The notes below the pieces were generated by a model that did no database searches, was not told the DNA's origin, and saw nothing but the letters and a program-made list of their open reading frames with translations. This document shows positions 26,468-38,178 of a stretch of DNA of 64,000 nucleotides, one piece after another. A program made the translations under genes and the position numbers. Source of the stretch: Marisa cornuarietis (Eukaryota; Mollusca; Gastropoda; Architaenioglossa; Ampullariidae); assembly GCA_004794655.1 (NCBI GenBank), contig SMMW01000576.1, forward strand, positions 4,150,001 to 4,214,000. The letters run 5' to 3'. Each line of letters begins with the position of its first letter. Position 1 is the stretch's first letter.

Positions 26468-26510
<43 letters not shown>
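26468..26510. repeat. (GT)n microsatellite abutting the CCP exon relic
   Basis: About 20 GT units running directly into the orphan CCP exon and occupying the place where its splice acceptor should be. Confidence 0.95.
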
Positions 26511-26686
26511 ACCCCATTTGCAACAACTTTCCTGTAAATGACTCCATTCAGCGGTCCCTGTGGGGTGTGGAGGCAAACACCACATGTCATGACGACTACT
26601 ACCCGTCTACACTGCAGGTCACGTGTGCGGCTGATGGGAAGTGGAGTGACATACGATGTTTGAAGAGAGTCTGGAGATACCCGGAG
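26510..26686 (+). pseudogene. Orphan CCP/sushi exon of the PAN-CCP-galectin family
   Basis: This plus-strand exon matches the CCP exon of the gene at 42281-45073. Shared features are QRSLWGVEANTTC (other copy QRSLWSVEGNVTC), four CCP cysteines, a Gly-Lys-Trp core and the end KRVWRYPE| followed by a GT donor at 26687 (other copy KRVWIYPE|GT). The frame is open with no stop. The left side is replaced by a GT microsatellite and no acceptor AG is visible; no PAN or galectin exon was found nearby in this orientation. It is most likely a stranded exon from a lost paralogue. Confidence 0.7.
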
Positions 26687-27044
26687 GTAATACTGCTGTG
26701 TAGAAAAAGACAAACATACAAACGAACGAACAAATGTTTAGGAACAAGGAACAAAGATGTTTCGAAGTAAGACCAGTAATTTTGTCCTCAGTTTCGTCTC
26801 ATCTACTTTTTATGTCATTCTTGTCTTTCTTAGAGAAAAGAACAGTCAATCAGACTGGCAAATAGTCAAGAAAACACAATTCTACTACAATACGATCGTA
26901 GACGTGTGCGCCTTCTTCTGTTGTATTAATAGTTAACATCATCTAAATTTTTTATGTAGACTTAGGTAGCGTCTTCAAACGGTATTTATCTCATACCTGC
27001 GACAGTGTGGAGGACTTGTCTCTGTGTATCACGACAGTTTCCTT

Positions 27045-29100
27045 TTCAGTTTTCTTTTTCCTTCAGATATCTACCTTCCTTAATTGTTCAATTAGTAGCA
27101 CTCCTAACGATATCTCTCTTTACCCGTACCCTCTGGCTCTTGAGACCATGCCCTTACTCAGTGAAGTGGAGGGAGCAAGAAGGGTAATAGGGTTGTGAGA
27201 ATCTTATATTATTGTGTTGTTTTGTAATTTTTATTCACAGTTATAAACGTTACCGCAATGAGGCACCCATTGCCTATTTCTGAGAAGGATTAATATCTAC
27301 TTCATCATTTTCCCCCACAAAATTAATTTCACATGACTAAAAAATCTTTTGTGTCCGTGTCTGATAGTAATCGTAGAATAGTGTATTCATGGTAAATTGT
27401 AGAGGACTTTGTTCAACACAGAAATCATCGCCCCAAAAGATGGGGACAGATTGCTTATAGACAGGCGCATATATTAAGGACATGTTTACTTTAATAGATA
27501 CTTTTACATATATAAACGACATGTTTACTTTAATAGATACTTTTACATATATAAATAACATGTTTACTCAATACATCCTTACCATCCTTACATCCTACCC
27601 ATCCTTTGATTGCTACGGTTAGCTAGCGTGACATACTCCTGGCAATGGTCCCAAATAGCAAGTTCTGTTTATATCAAGTTTAAGAGAACGAAAACGGACA
27701 ACACAAAAGCATCTTTGTTACTGTGTGCACTGAGCTCAAGGGCTTCATCAAGTTTTAAACCGTTAATGCAAGCCTTTACCTCATTCGACACTTAACACCT
27801 TCTTTCTTTCACGCTTAAAATAAATGTATAATTTATGCATTTAATATGAAGATCACATTACTCAATCTATCTAGTTATTTGTCATAAATATTAAAACTAT
27901 TATTGCTATTTCTAGACAAATAATATGCATGCATGTGTAAACTATGTATGTTAGTAACCGTATGCATCAATATCTATGTCATTAAGTTAGGCATTTAATC
28001 CGCTAATACTTGGTAAGCTTAAGCATTTTCTTCTTTTTGTGTTTGCTTTATTTCTGTACACAATGTCTTCCCCGAGACAAATCATTACTGACTTAAGGTT
28101 ATAGCAATAACTTGGCATTAGATTTGTAGTTCCAACAAAGAAAATGCGATCAAATTTCGAAAAGTTGTTTTGAGTCTTGGGTTTTATTATTTTAATGATT
28201 GTGGAATGTAATGAGTTGTGGAAAGTCTCGTATAGTCTCGTGTATGAATCTCGTCTTGTGTCTGACGTCTGCTGTGCGTCATTTGTTCGACGTCATTTGG
28301 GAGAGAAAAAGACGTCACGAAAGCAGTGATCTATGGCTAAGTTAGCGGTGGTAAAAACATCGGTAATCTTCCGCCATGTTCTTCGTGTTTTTCTGCCGAA
28401 CTTTTATGTTTCTTCAGGTTCTACATCAATTGCAAATATCATCTTCATCTGAGAGGGCTCGTCGCGCGTTATTTGTTTTGAAATGCGTGGTACGTATGCG
28501 ATGCAAATGTACCTTTATCTTATTACATTGATATATTTAATATATATATATATATATGCGCAACAATAAAGACAGTAATGGAAATCTAACCATACACTTT
28601 TAGCGGGGATTAACAGTCTCGTACGTGAATTTACAAACAAACTGCAACGAAATTGTAAGAGTTTTGCGATGATGAAAGTCCTGTTATCTAACTATGCCAT
28701 GTACGACACATACATATTTTTATACGACGGCATTGACAATTTTCTGCCCTGTGACAATGCAGTTAAACATTTTGAGTTCAGAGAGACCACAAATATCAAA
28801 CCCTAATACGATGGTCTTTTTTACGCCAAACTGCTACCTGCAAATGAAGTATATGAATGGAGCAGAAGAAGATTACCTTAGCTACCTATGAAGAGTTTAA
28901 GTTTTATGAAAATACGTCGTTAGCTACATTGGGGTGTTAGAATTTTCTATGGCTGTCCTCTTTCAAAATTAGACAAATCTATAACATTTTATTCCAGGAG
29001 AAAAAGCGTCAAACGAATTGTTTATTATGAGCAAGGAATTTAGCGAGATTTCAGAAAGTAATCACACAGAAATGCTGCTTAACTAAAGACATTAAAGACT
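27045..29100. repeat. Segmental duplication block, copy M1
   Basis: Direct diverged copy of 45800-47385 plus 54733-55220, and of 29560-31380. Landmarks are CCTAACGATATCTCTCTTTA, GAGGCACCCATTG, GTTAGCTAGCGTGACATACT, TTGAGTTCAGAGAGACCACA and TTTTCTATGGCTGTCCTCTTT. No coding potential is evident. Confidence 0.75.
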
Positions 29101-29103
29101 GCA

Positions 29104-29192
29104 TTTGTTGTGCAGTGTAATAACTGTCGACGGACTCGGGACCTCGAGCTCTAACTGTCCACCGCTCTTTCATTAAGCTGGTTAATGTAGGT
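29104..29192. repeat. 89-bp repeat, copy 1, identical to 37367-37455
   Basis: Both copies share 89 identical bases including TCGACGGACTCGGGACCTCG. On the minus strand the block contains GAGGTCCCGAGTCCG, similar to a tRNA gene B box (GGTTCGANTCC with an extra base). A tRNA-derived SINE fragment is possible but no A box or target-site duplication is clear. Confidence 0.6.
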
Positions 29193-29204
29193 CTTTAATC
29201 AAGA

Positions 29205-30776
29205 TCAGTTGACTCATGATCTGAAATACGGATTTAAAAAATCGACAGGTTAGACTCAATCAAAGCAGTATTGACTACAACTAGCCACAACACATTAGTC
29301 GTCACCTTAACTTTTTGACTTGGTTAATTAATAAATATTTTAAAGCGAAAATGTTAACGTTCTTGAGAGGAGAGCGGGCGTCTGTGAACTATTTCTGTAT
29401 AGAATCTTAAAAGAACAGAGCAGTTCTAACATGTATCATCTTTGCAGTCTTACTCTTTAGATATTGTCCTCAAACTTACAGCGGATCTAAATTATATCGT
29501 TTGTCCAGTCTTTTTTGATATTAATAGGAATACTGTGGCACTCCCTTCTGAGCTCTTTATCATTATCCTTTGTTCAACACGATAAAATCATCGCCGCCAA
29601 AGATGGCGACAGTCTGCTTTTTGGCGAGGAAGAGGGCGCCTTCGTATAGGTTCACCATATTCTGCAGCTTCCTTACACCATTTCACAGATATAAGCAACA
29701 TGTTTACTCAACACATTCTTACATCCTTTCACAGACATAAGCGACATGCTTACTCGACATATTCTTACACCATTTCACAGATATAAACATGTTTACTCAA
29801 TACGTTCTAACATCCATTCACTGAGGTTGTTTGCGAGGGTTAGCTAGCGTGACCTACTCCTGGCACTAGTCCCAGAAAGCAAGTTGTGATTACATCAAGT
29901 TTAAGAGTACGAAAATAGAGAACACAAAAGTACGTTTGTTACTGCGTGCACAGAGCTCAATGGCTTTACAAACTTTTAAATTGTATATTCAAGCCTTTAC
30001 CTCATTCGACAACTTTTTTCTTTATGTATAATTTATGCAATGAAAAAAAAATAACATTTTTGAATTTATATAGTTATTTGTGAAAAATATATAAAACTAT
30101 GATTTATATTTCTAGACAATTAATTAATAATTGATGCATGTGTAAAATATGTCTGTGTTATTAACCTTCTGCAACAATATCTATACTCTAGTACTGAACA
30201 TGTCAAAAAATTATGCATTTAATCCCTTAATTTTGAATATTTTATAACTTTGGTATTAAACATGTACAAACAAAGTACCGGGATATTTTGAATAATACAG
30301 ATATATACTGACTTTAATATAAAAAATATTGAACATTTATATGTTTATATTTCTATTAAAGTAAATACTGAATACTTATAGGTATATTATTTGGCCAGTC
30401 TTGCCAACACTGTCATTCTCAAATCTTGCCAACACTGCTATTCTCTGCCAACACTGTTATTCTCAAACAATACCCAAACCAAACCGATGCAGCACATTAT
30501 GTACTGAGCTAAACCCGTTTGGTGTGGCTCTGTCTCTACCAAGTCCTAATACTTTGTCAACCTATGAGTATTTAGCACTTTCTTGTTTTCGTGTTTCCTT
30601 TGTTTCTTCCCCAGGACACTTCATTACTGATTTAAGGTTATAATAATAACATGTCAATAGATTCGTCGATCGAACAGTTTTGTTTCTATGAATATCAATC
30701 TTACGCTTCATTATTGTAATGATCCTGGATATATTTTAGTGTGTATAAATATGTCAGTGCGCGGGCTCGTGCGCGC

Positions 30777-30828
<52 letters not shown>

Positions 30829-32631
30829 ACGCGCTAAAGAGGGAGGATAGAGATAGATACAGTAAAAAAAAAGACAGCTAAGAAATTCTCACCATACACA
30901 CCATACACTGGATGAACAGACTTGTACCGTAAATTTAAAAACAAACTGTTACGAAAATGTAAGAGTTTTACGATGTGAAAGTCGTGTTTTGTAAGTATAC
31001 CATGTTATGCTTATACATATTTATGTACGACAACGTTGACAATCTCCTGCTTTGCGACAAAGAAGTTAATCATTTTGAGTTTAGACAGACCACAAACACA
31101 CTTAAGCGATGGTCTTTCTACTGCCAAACTGCTACCTGTAAATAAAATACATGAAAATAACAGAAGCAGACTACCTTAGCGTCATATGAAGAGTTTAATT
31201 TTCAAGAAAATAATTCTTTAGCTATATTGAAGTGTTCCACTTTTCTATGGCTGTCCGCTTTTATAAATTAGACAGAACAATCACATTTCATTTCAGGAGA
31301 AATAGCGTGATATGACTTGTTCACTATGAACGAGGATTGAGAAAGATTTAAAAAAGTGATCGTACAGGAATGCTGCTTGACAAAAGACAGCAGATATTAC
31401 TTGCTATTTTGCCAGAATTGCTGCTTGACAAAACACAGAAGACATTACTTGCCTTTTTGAGACCAGCAGTCGCCATAAGAGCACCCGGACACAAATGTCT
31501 CTCAATACTCAGTGGCGACTCGGCGCATGCGCTGTCTTCTCGCGGACGGAGGTGGGGAGGAAATCTTTGGTCGATATGCTGGTTATAACACTGAGTCCTC
31601 GGATGAAAAAAAAGTACGCTTTTAAGTATTCGAAATTTTACTGCTTCGCTGCTTAACAAATGTATTTCATCTTCAACAAAAGACTGAAGGAACCTCGTCC
31701 TGCAGATTCTGTTAGAAATAACAGATTATCGTCATCAACTTTCGACTCTTGCAGCCGGTCCTAAAGCTTTTATTCACTTATAAGATGCACTGATCAACCC
31801 GATAATACTTACATGGCAAAGGATTGTGGCTGACACGCATGGCTGACTCGCAATATCGAGAGCAGAGCTAGCGGAAAGTCTCTACATTGTCCACATAGTT
31901 TAGAGAAATAATGAACAGTTTTTATAATCTCACGCTTGACGGACAAAGCAAGCTTTCTACAGCCAAGCCAACAATTTCAACACATTAATGATGAAGAAAG
32001 AAAACAAGTTAATGGCATTTATATAAAAGGAAATGGGAATATAAATCTGCCAATTCAGAGCGTAAAAAGAATAAGAATGAAGAGTAATGTTGTTATTGCT
32101 GAGGTACAGAACACACAACTACTTACTTTTTATTTTGCATTTACTTTCTCCATATTTTTTACATGGTTCTCCACATATTCTGTCATTTCTTAACTGCACG
32201 TTGCGTTTAGAATGGCACTTGATACTTTTTAAGTCAAATGTTTTTGTTCGTAAAAGACCGATTCATAAGGGATAATAACTCATTTAAGTCTATGCGATCC
32301 ATGAAAAAAGCAGATTAATGCTCGAGTCTTTTACCTCATCTTCCATCTATTAATTGGTCGATAATCACCGGCAGTGAGTCTGCTGAAGGGAGGAAAGTTC
32401 TTGTAAAAGCTACATGTTACTTGCTGCTACATGCACGCAGTAGGATTTGTTGTCGTTCCTGCCAGCGTGCGGACGAGTGAAGCTGCTGAGTGAGCGAAGG
32501 ATGAACAAGTCAATAGATCTTCCCTTTCTGGCTGCTACAAAGTCCGGTTCCCTTTGCCCCCTGTTCGTCATACACGCCGGAACACAAGCACAAAGAGATG
32601 AATTTTGAACTTTGAAATGTTAGTGAATAGG
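29205..32631. repeat. Segmental duplication block, copy M2 (uninterrupted)
   Basis: Direct copy of 45057-47389 plus 54733-56486. It begins with the lectin gene's start: minus-strand ATGAGTCAACTGATC at 29218-29204 encodes the same first five residues, MSQLI, after which the rest of that exon is missing. It ends at GTGAATAGGC in both copies. Similarity is highest at 31350-31900 versus 55190-55740. The sequence GAAATTCTCACCATACAC at 30880-30897 is the empty insertion site of the transposon at 47390-54730. A (GT)n run lies at 30776-30828. Confidence 0.8.
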
Positions 32632-32856
32632 CCTGCAGCCAGTTCTAAATGAGCATGAAAATAAATACAACAGACTAAAATATGCATCAAAAGTTACATG
32701 AGAACAGAGACACTGCACTGAAAACCCAGCTATTAATGTTAGTTTTCCTTTCTTATTGGTTGATTGCACATGGAGTAAGGGATAGAACTCCTTTACTGGG
32801 AAAACGCGCGGACGTCCGAAGCGGCTGAGAACGTTAACGATGGACGAACCAATAGA

Positions 32857-32860
<4 letters not shown>
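32632..32860. other. Unassigned spacer
   Basis: Between the end of M2 and the CA tract; no gene seen. Confidence 0.5.

Positions 32861-32953
<93 letters not shown>
32861..32953. repeat. (CA)n microsatellite
   Basis: About 46 uninterrupted CA units, the longest dinucleotide run in the window. Confidence 0.97.
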
Positions 32954-32955
<2 letters not shown>

Positions 32956-33205
32956 CCTTGAAAACATATAGGTGTAAGCACAAAGAGAGATATCTGAAAT
33001 TTAAAACCTCATTGGGTAGGTCTTCGACCATTTTCAAGGTAGCAAAACAAATCCAGATGCAACAGATACCCCAGAATAAAGTACTCATTGCATGTTACAT
33101 ATTGACAGGAACATTGCATTGAATAACCATCTGTTAATTTAAAATTCAAGCCTCGAACATTTCCCAGATATAATTTGCCACATCGTCTGATGTCGTCTTG
33201 CTAAC

Positions 33206-33541
33206 GTTAGTTAAAGATCAACCTGAATGGTCTGCGTTTTATTTGCAGATATCGGTAGATAGAGGCGATATAAATGTAACCTGTAAATTTCAGCCTCCAA
33301 AACCCATCCGTTCATTAATATTATCTCTCTCTCTCTCTGCTTGGTGTTGACTGCTGCGAATGCTGTGAATGGTGCACTAGTGTGACGTAGCGCTTGTTGA
33401 TTGCAGGTGCGAATCGCATAATTTTCTATAAACAATTAACGGATGGGTTTTGGAGGCTAAAAGTTACAGGTTAGGTTTATATCGCCTATAGCTACCGACA
33501 TCTGCAAAAAACGTAAACCATTCAGGATGGTCTTTAATAAC
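33206..33541. mobile_element. Foldback/MITE-like element with about 110-bp inverted arms
   Basis: The left arm (33206-33318) and right arm (33428-33541) are inverted copies. Shared stretches are TTAAAGA, CCTGAATGG, GGCGATATAAA, ACCTGTAA and GCCTCCAAAACCCATCCGTT. The loop of about 110 bp contains (CT)n. Non-coding and non-autonomous; terminal bases and duplication are uncertain. Confidence 0.7.
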
Positions 33542-34246
33542 ATGGACAAAGAACAAAAGAAGATAATATGCAATTCAAATCCCGTAACACCTTGACAAGT
33601 AGGACATAAAAGAACATTTTCACTAGGATTAAATTAATCATAAATCTCAAGCAATGTGTTTTATGGCATGACACGCAAAGCCGAAAACAAATTAAAACAT
33701 GATAAACTCTAATGTATTAATCATCGTTAAGGTATGCACATAACGACCACACAATTAAAATTATTGCTTTCGCTATTTTATTTATCTTTTCCCTTATCAG
33801 TCTTAATGTTAATTATCATTTATGTTTTGCTTAAAGCACACATAATAATAATAATAATAATAATAAAGTTGATTTATATAGCACAGTTATTTTTACCATC
33901 AAAGTCTTGATGGAGGAATTTTTAAAAATGACAACAGGGAAATAAGAGCAAGAAATTCCAACGAAGAGCAACGTCACACGGCCATAAAACTCCGCACTCG
34001 TCTCTTCACAGCGGGCTTACACAGAATTAACTTTGTTTCTTGTTCACTTTTTACATTTTTTTCACTTTCTTTCAACAAAACGTCCTCGTCTTCTCAACTT
34101 TTGCTTATGCTCTCTGTTCCTGACCTCAAAGATCCCTTTACCTCATTTAGAACCATAGATCATTAAGCGGAAGTAATTCACCTGCATTAACTTCAGTACA
34201 GTTGCTGCTGTTATTATAGAATAATTACATCATTGTATATATCACA
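33542..34246. other. No gene seen; (AAT)n microsatellite
   Basis: Contains (AAT)n at 33842-33865. No supported coding sequence. Confidence 0.5.
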
Positions 34247-34833
34247 TTACCTTCTCCGGGAACATAAGTAATTGGACACGCATCTATTGTTAACAATGAT
34301 GTTATGATGATGATGTTGATGACCATGCTGCTGATCATGGTGAGCTAAGAATTCATTGTGTGCTCGATTAATGTAACTGGTCAAACTGAGAAGGCGTTCC
34401 TCTAGTCCTGAGAAAATAGTGATTGTGAAGACACCCAACATGCTCATGACATCTGTAAAAAGTCAATAACACCTTTGTTAGTACAACATACTCAACAGCA
34501 TGAGAAAAAGATAAACGTACTTAAAAAAATCCTAGATATTTTTCCTTCGTTCCTTCGTTTCTTCCTTCCTTTCTTCCTCCCTTAAACCCGAGATTAGGCA
34601 TGTCTGACCTTATAATCTTCTGTCTCTCCTGAAAGAAATTCTCAGGAGTGTAGGTCCATCTAGCGTAGACAGTTTGTGGTGTGTGACAGCCCCAGGTGGT
34701 AAACGTGAGCGTGCCCATCATTCGCGCACTCAGCAATCTCCAGCGCTCAGGCGGAAGATGATGGTCTGCTAGTGGCGTTTGAGATTGAGCTTCTGATCGT
34801 ATGATGGAATCCTTTAGATTCATCCTGGTCTGC
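34247..34833 (-). CDS. Possible coding exons of an unrecognised gene
   Basis: Two minus-strand open stretches have good splice acceptors. The first, starting at about 34831 after a poly-T tract and GCAG, encodes about 85 residues with a mixed, protein-like composition (for example TPENFFQERQKIIRSDMP). It then runs into a GGAAGAAA purine repeat with no clear donor. The second, about 34451-34254 after TTTTTACAG and ending before GTAATGTG, encodes about 65 residues including SGLEERLLSLTSYINRAHN and a His-rich stretch. Their phases could not be joined with a good donor. I recognise no family. Could be two exons of one unknown gene or chance frames. Confidence 0.3.
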
Positions 34834-34884
34834 AAAAAAAAAATTAAAAAAAAAAAATAATAAAATGCTCCCGAAACGAAAAGG

Positions 34885-35335
34885 AGAATCCAGGCATTCG
34901 AGAACAAGTGCCTGAGGAGGCTGCTCCGGATCTCATACAAAGAACATACAACCAACGACTTTGTAAGAAGCAAGATTAACACACTGTTTGTACATCAGGA
35001 ACCTCTACTATCAACAGTCAAGCGATGTAAGCTGGTCTTCTTTGGCCATGTGACCCGACACGACACCTTGTCGAAGACTATCCTTCAAGGCACCTTAGAG
35101 GGTTTCCGACGCCTCATTGGCCAGAGAAAGAACTGGCTTACAAGGGGCAAAGACTGGATTGGTCATCCTGTACAGGACCTGCTCACTATTGGCAAGAGTT
35201 GCGGGCCCTGTCAGCTGTCGCGTCTATCCATGTACTCCCCCAAAAAACACGTGCCGGTCAAGGGACGACTGACTTCTTTTGCGTTAACTTTTGTCTTTGT
35301 ACGCGTCCACGTGAATTCGATAATGTCTAAATAAA
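34885..35335 (+). mobile_element. LINE reverse-transcriptase C-terminal fragment
   Basis: The plus-strand frame begins with KCLRRLLRISYKEH and continues through FFGHVTRHDTLSKTILQGTL and a GQRKNW core. These are the landmarks of the C-terminal domain of CFDP2-like/RTE or related LINE reverse transcriptases (compare KSLRRILGIF and WRWIGHVIRG in the element at 59773-63048). The end decays and stops near an AATAAA at 35330. No reverse-transcriptase core is present, so it is 5'-truncated. Confidence 0.7.
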
Positions 35336-36056
35336 GTCTGGTCTCTCTTACATACATGCTCGGTAGGCCACCGCTAGTTGTTAGATTTGGCGGAATTTCG
35401 CTTGAAGTACATAGGCACAGTTGAAAAAGGCGCTCGGCTTTGATTGGCTAGGGTTAAAGTTCCGGAACACTGCGACCGTATAGGAACAACGCTAAAAGTT
35501 TAACCCTGAGACGACACGGGGAGAACAGACGTGCAGCAGATAGGAGAAGAGACATCCCTGACAACACCTCTGACGACGCGACGAAGCCATTGTAATGTAC
35601 AACCCCGTGGCATAAATGGTTGCAGACCTGCTGACTATTCCTGCCTTTGTTGGAGTGGGTGCTGGAAGGTTGCTGATGAGACATCAAATATCTCACCACT
35701 CCATTAACCTGTATGAGTATATTTAGTAAAAATAACAGTACAGCTCTTCAATTTTGTTCCTCGGCACTATTATTATTTTTGAACATTAATAACACTGCAC
35801 AACACAGGAAAAATTGTCTAAGGTCTTTCAGTTGATTTATAGCAATCTTGATGTCCTGAATCCAAATATCACATTGGTTTTCATAGATCAGATCAACTTT
35901 CTAAGCTATGGCCATATCTTCATTTGTACTTTCTATGTACAGTTACAGATATTTTCACTGTATGTGATGCTTTGTTCTTAATCACTTCTACACTATGAAG
36001 AATTTGCATGTGCCAATTTTTTACTAACTGGTATTATCTGTCCACTATGCATACAC
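35336..36056. other. No gene seen
   Basis: AT-rich, no supported exon or element. Confidence 0.45.
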
Positions 36057-37046
36057 ACACACGTCGGTGCAAGAGTAGACGCCGCAGTACAAGACTGGAG
36101 ACTTTTCATTGACAGCAGCAAGCGGTCACTGAAATGTGCTCTATTGCACAACGGCAACCAGTTTGCCTCTGTACCCCTTGCTCACTCTACTAAACTGAAG
36201 GAGAACTATGAAGCGGTGAAGTATGTGCTGGAAAAAAGTTGTTATGATCAGCATAAATGGGTTATTTGTGTCGACCTTAAGATGGTTAACTTTCTGTTGG
36301 GGCAACAATCCGGTTTCACCAAGTATCCATGCTTCCTGTGCATGTGGGACAGTAGGGACACTGCTCATCATTATACGAAGAAGGACTGGCCTGTGCGGGA
36401 GGAATTTGTACCTTGCAGAGCAAGTGACGTCATCAACAGCCCTCTGGTGGACAGAGACAGAATACTCTTGCCACCACTGCACATTAAGCTCGGCTTGATC
36501 AAGCAATTCACCAAAGCTGTGGACAAAGATGGTGGCTTCTTCAATTACATGTGTCAGACTTTTCCGGGATTGACCATAGTGAAGTTGAAAGCTGGTATCT
36601 TTGACGGTCCTCAAATCCGTCAGCTCATCACAGATCCAGAGTTTGAAAAGTCAATAAACAAAGTGGAACAGGAAGCGTGGAATGCTTTTGTTCTCGTCGT
36701 GAAAAACTTCCTAGGCAACAACAAGGCCAGAAACTATGCTGAACTTGTCAACAATATGGTGACTGCTTTCAGAAACCTCGGATGCAACATGAGCATCAAA
36801 CTGCATTACCTTTTCTCACATATGGATTGGTTTCCTGAGAATCTTGGATCAATGTCCGACGAGCAGGGAGAAAGATTCCACCAGGAGATGAAAGAGATGG
36901 AGACCAGGTATCAGGGAGGCTGGAATGCCGTCATGATGGCTGATTACTGTTGGACTCTAAAGAGAGACATCCCTGATGCAGAGCATTTGAGGGTTTCCAA
37001 TAAACGGAAGTTCAAGCCCTGCATTTTGAACAGTGACGAGCATTGA
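36057..37046 (+). CDS. Intact 5'-truncated ORF of a recurrent transposon-like protein family
   Basis: An open frame of about 330 codons. The first ATG is at 36144, but homologous-looking sequence starts earlier in the same frame (QDWRLFIDSSKRSLKCALLH, from about 36090), so the real N-terminus is missing or in an upstream exon. Landmarks are ICVDLKMVNFLLG, a Cys pair in CFLCMWDSR, LLPPLHIKLGLIKQF, KLKAGIFDGPQIRQLI and GSMSDEQGERFHQEM. The ORF ends in a basic KRKFKP tail. From memory this resembles an uncharacterised protein repeated many times in insect, cnidarian and mollusc genomes, probably encoded by a DNA transposon; I cannot name the superfamily. No stop or frameshift interrupts it, which points to recent insertion or selection. 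No terminal repeats were identified. Confidence 0.6.
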   Translation, partial: THVGARVDAAVQDWRLFIDSSKRSLKCALLHNGNQFASVPLAHSTKLKENYEAVKYVLEKSCYDQHKWVICVDLKMVNFLLGQQSGFTKYPCFLCMWDSRDTAHHYTKKDWPVREEFVPCRASDVINSPLVDRDRILLPPLHIKLGLIKQFTKAVDKDGGFFNYMCQTFPGLTIVKLKAGIFDGPQIRQLITDPEFEKSINKVEQEAWNAFVLVVKNFLGNNKARNYAELVNNMVTAFRNLGCNMSIKLHYLFSHMDWFPENLGSMSDEQGERFHQEMKEMETRYQGGWNAVMMADYCWTLKRDIPDAEHLRVSNKRKFKPCILNSDEH

Positions 37047-37366
37047 TGAGGTAACATACTGTTAACTTGTGCGCAGCTTTATCAATGTCTAATATTTAAG
37101 TTACAGTAATAGATGTTTTCAACAGTTACTTAAGATTGTGTGTTCCCGAACGATTTCTTCTCTTTGAAACCAATTCTGGGTGAGAAATGTGTATAGAAAT
37201 AAACCGATTTATGTCGCAAAAATATTAATGACTTATTTACAACGTAAAAATTGTAAACAATTAAAGTAGCAGATAACCCTGACCTGACCTAGACATTTTC
37301 GGACTCAGCGGTACCAAATTATCATAAATCAGTTGAAAAAACATAGACAATTAAAAACAAATTTTT

Positions 37367-37455
37367 TTTGTTGTGCAGTGTAATAACTGTCGACGGACTC
37401 GGGACCTCGAGCTCTAACTGTCCACCGCTCTTTCATTAAGCTGGTTAATGTAGGT
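37367..37455. repeat. 89-bp repeat, copy 2
   Basis: Identical to 29104-29192; it sits beside the block at 37480-38010, not beside an M1/M2-type block. Confidence 0.6.
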
Positions 37456-37479
37456 TTACAAAATGCTCACGTGATCTCT

Positions 37480-38010
37480 TGCGTCTCAGTTTAAAGTCAC
37501 AGACAACGTTTCATTTCATCGACCACAACGCCCAGTGTATTGTCGCTGACGCATACTTTAGAAGTGGGGTGTGGACAGCTGCAACCCATGTAGATAAGGA
37601 TCAGCTAAGAGTTGTACAGCTCACACGTGTGCGCCCGTACCTGCCTACAGAAAATAGCATTTAAACTGTCTGTATGTCTGACCAGTTATCAACTTTTAAA
37701 ATGTCACAAACAAGAGTCATTAAACTAAGTCTAAACGTGCGCATGTTTTCAATCACAACAAAACGGTTTTTTTCGCTGTCCTGGTTGTAAAATATTAGTT
37801 TTCTGGATTGACTTTGGACAAAATAAAATAAAACACATCCTTTTAACTACGTTCAAAAACATTTGAAACATGCATCAAGCACTTAGTGTGACTAATCCTG
37901 ACGAAAAGGTTTACACTTTAAGCGGTTTACAACTAATTACCTATAATATTCACTTACAACAAAAAATAAAGTTGCGACCCTCACAGGGGTGGATCAAAAC
38001 GATATGCACC
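37480..38010. repeat. Dispersed repeat, copy 1 (copy 2 at 57880-58300)
   Basis: Direct copy of 57880-58300. Both contain AGAAAATAGCATT, CTGTCTGTATGTCTGAC, CTGTCCTGGTTGT and GACCCTCACAGGGGTGGAT. Each copy is open for about 60 codons, sharing KDQLRV and PTENSI or STENSI, but no protein family is recognised. Confidence 0.65.
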
Positions 38011-38178
38011 CCCTGCTTGGACCTCGACAATGTCTTCAATCAAACATAGCAATAAATTTAGGAATGTCTATAAGCAAGCAACATGAAGACGCCTTTCTTT
38101 TACTCACTTCAACAGACACAACGGAGAAAGATATGAAAGTCATTGTAAAGAAGTTTATAAAGTTGCTCATTTGTAAAG

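Noticed and set aside
31370..31588. Similar ORFs at 31370-31588 and 55189-55392
   Set aside because: The two duplicated copies share DNA similarity but the frame is kept only in part and no family or start context supports coding.
32793..33088. Cys-Val and Thr-His repeat proteins at the long CA/GT tracts here and at 10550, 16825, 19450, 23960, 26468 and 30776
   Set aside because: Dinucleotide repeats read as codons; no flanking protein sequence is conserved.
36141..36614. 157-codon minus-strand frame
   Set aside because: Antisense shadow of the transposon-like ORF at 36057-37046.
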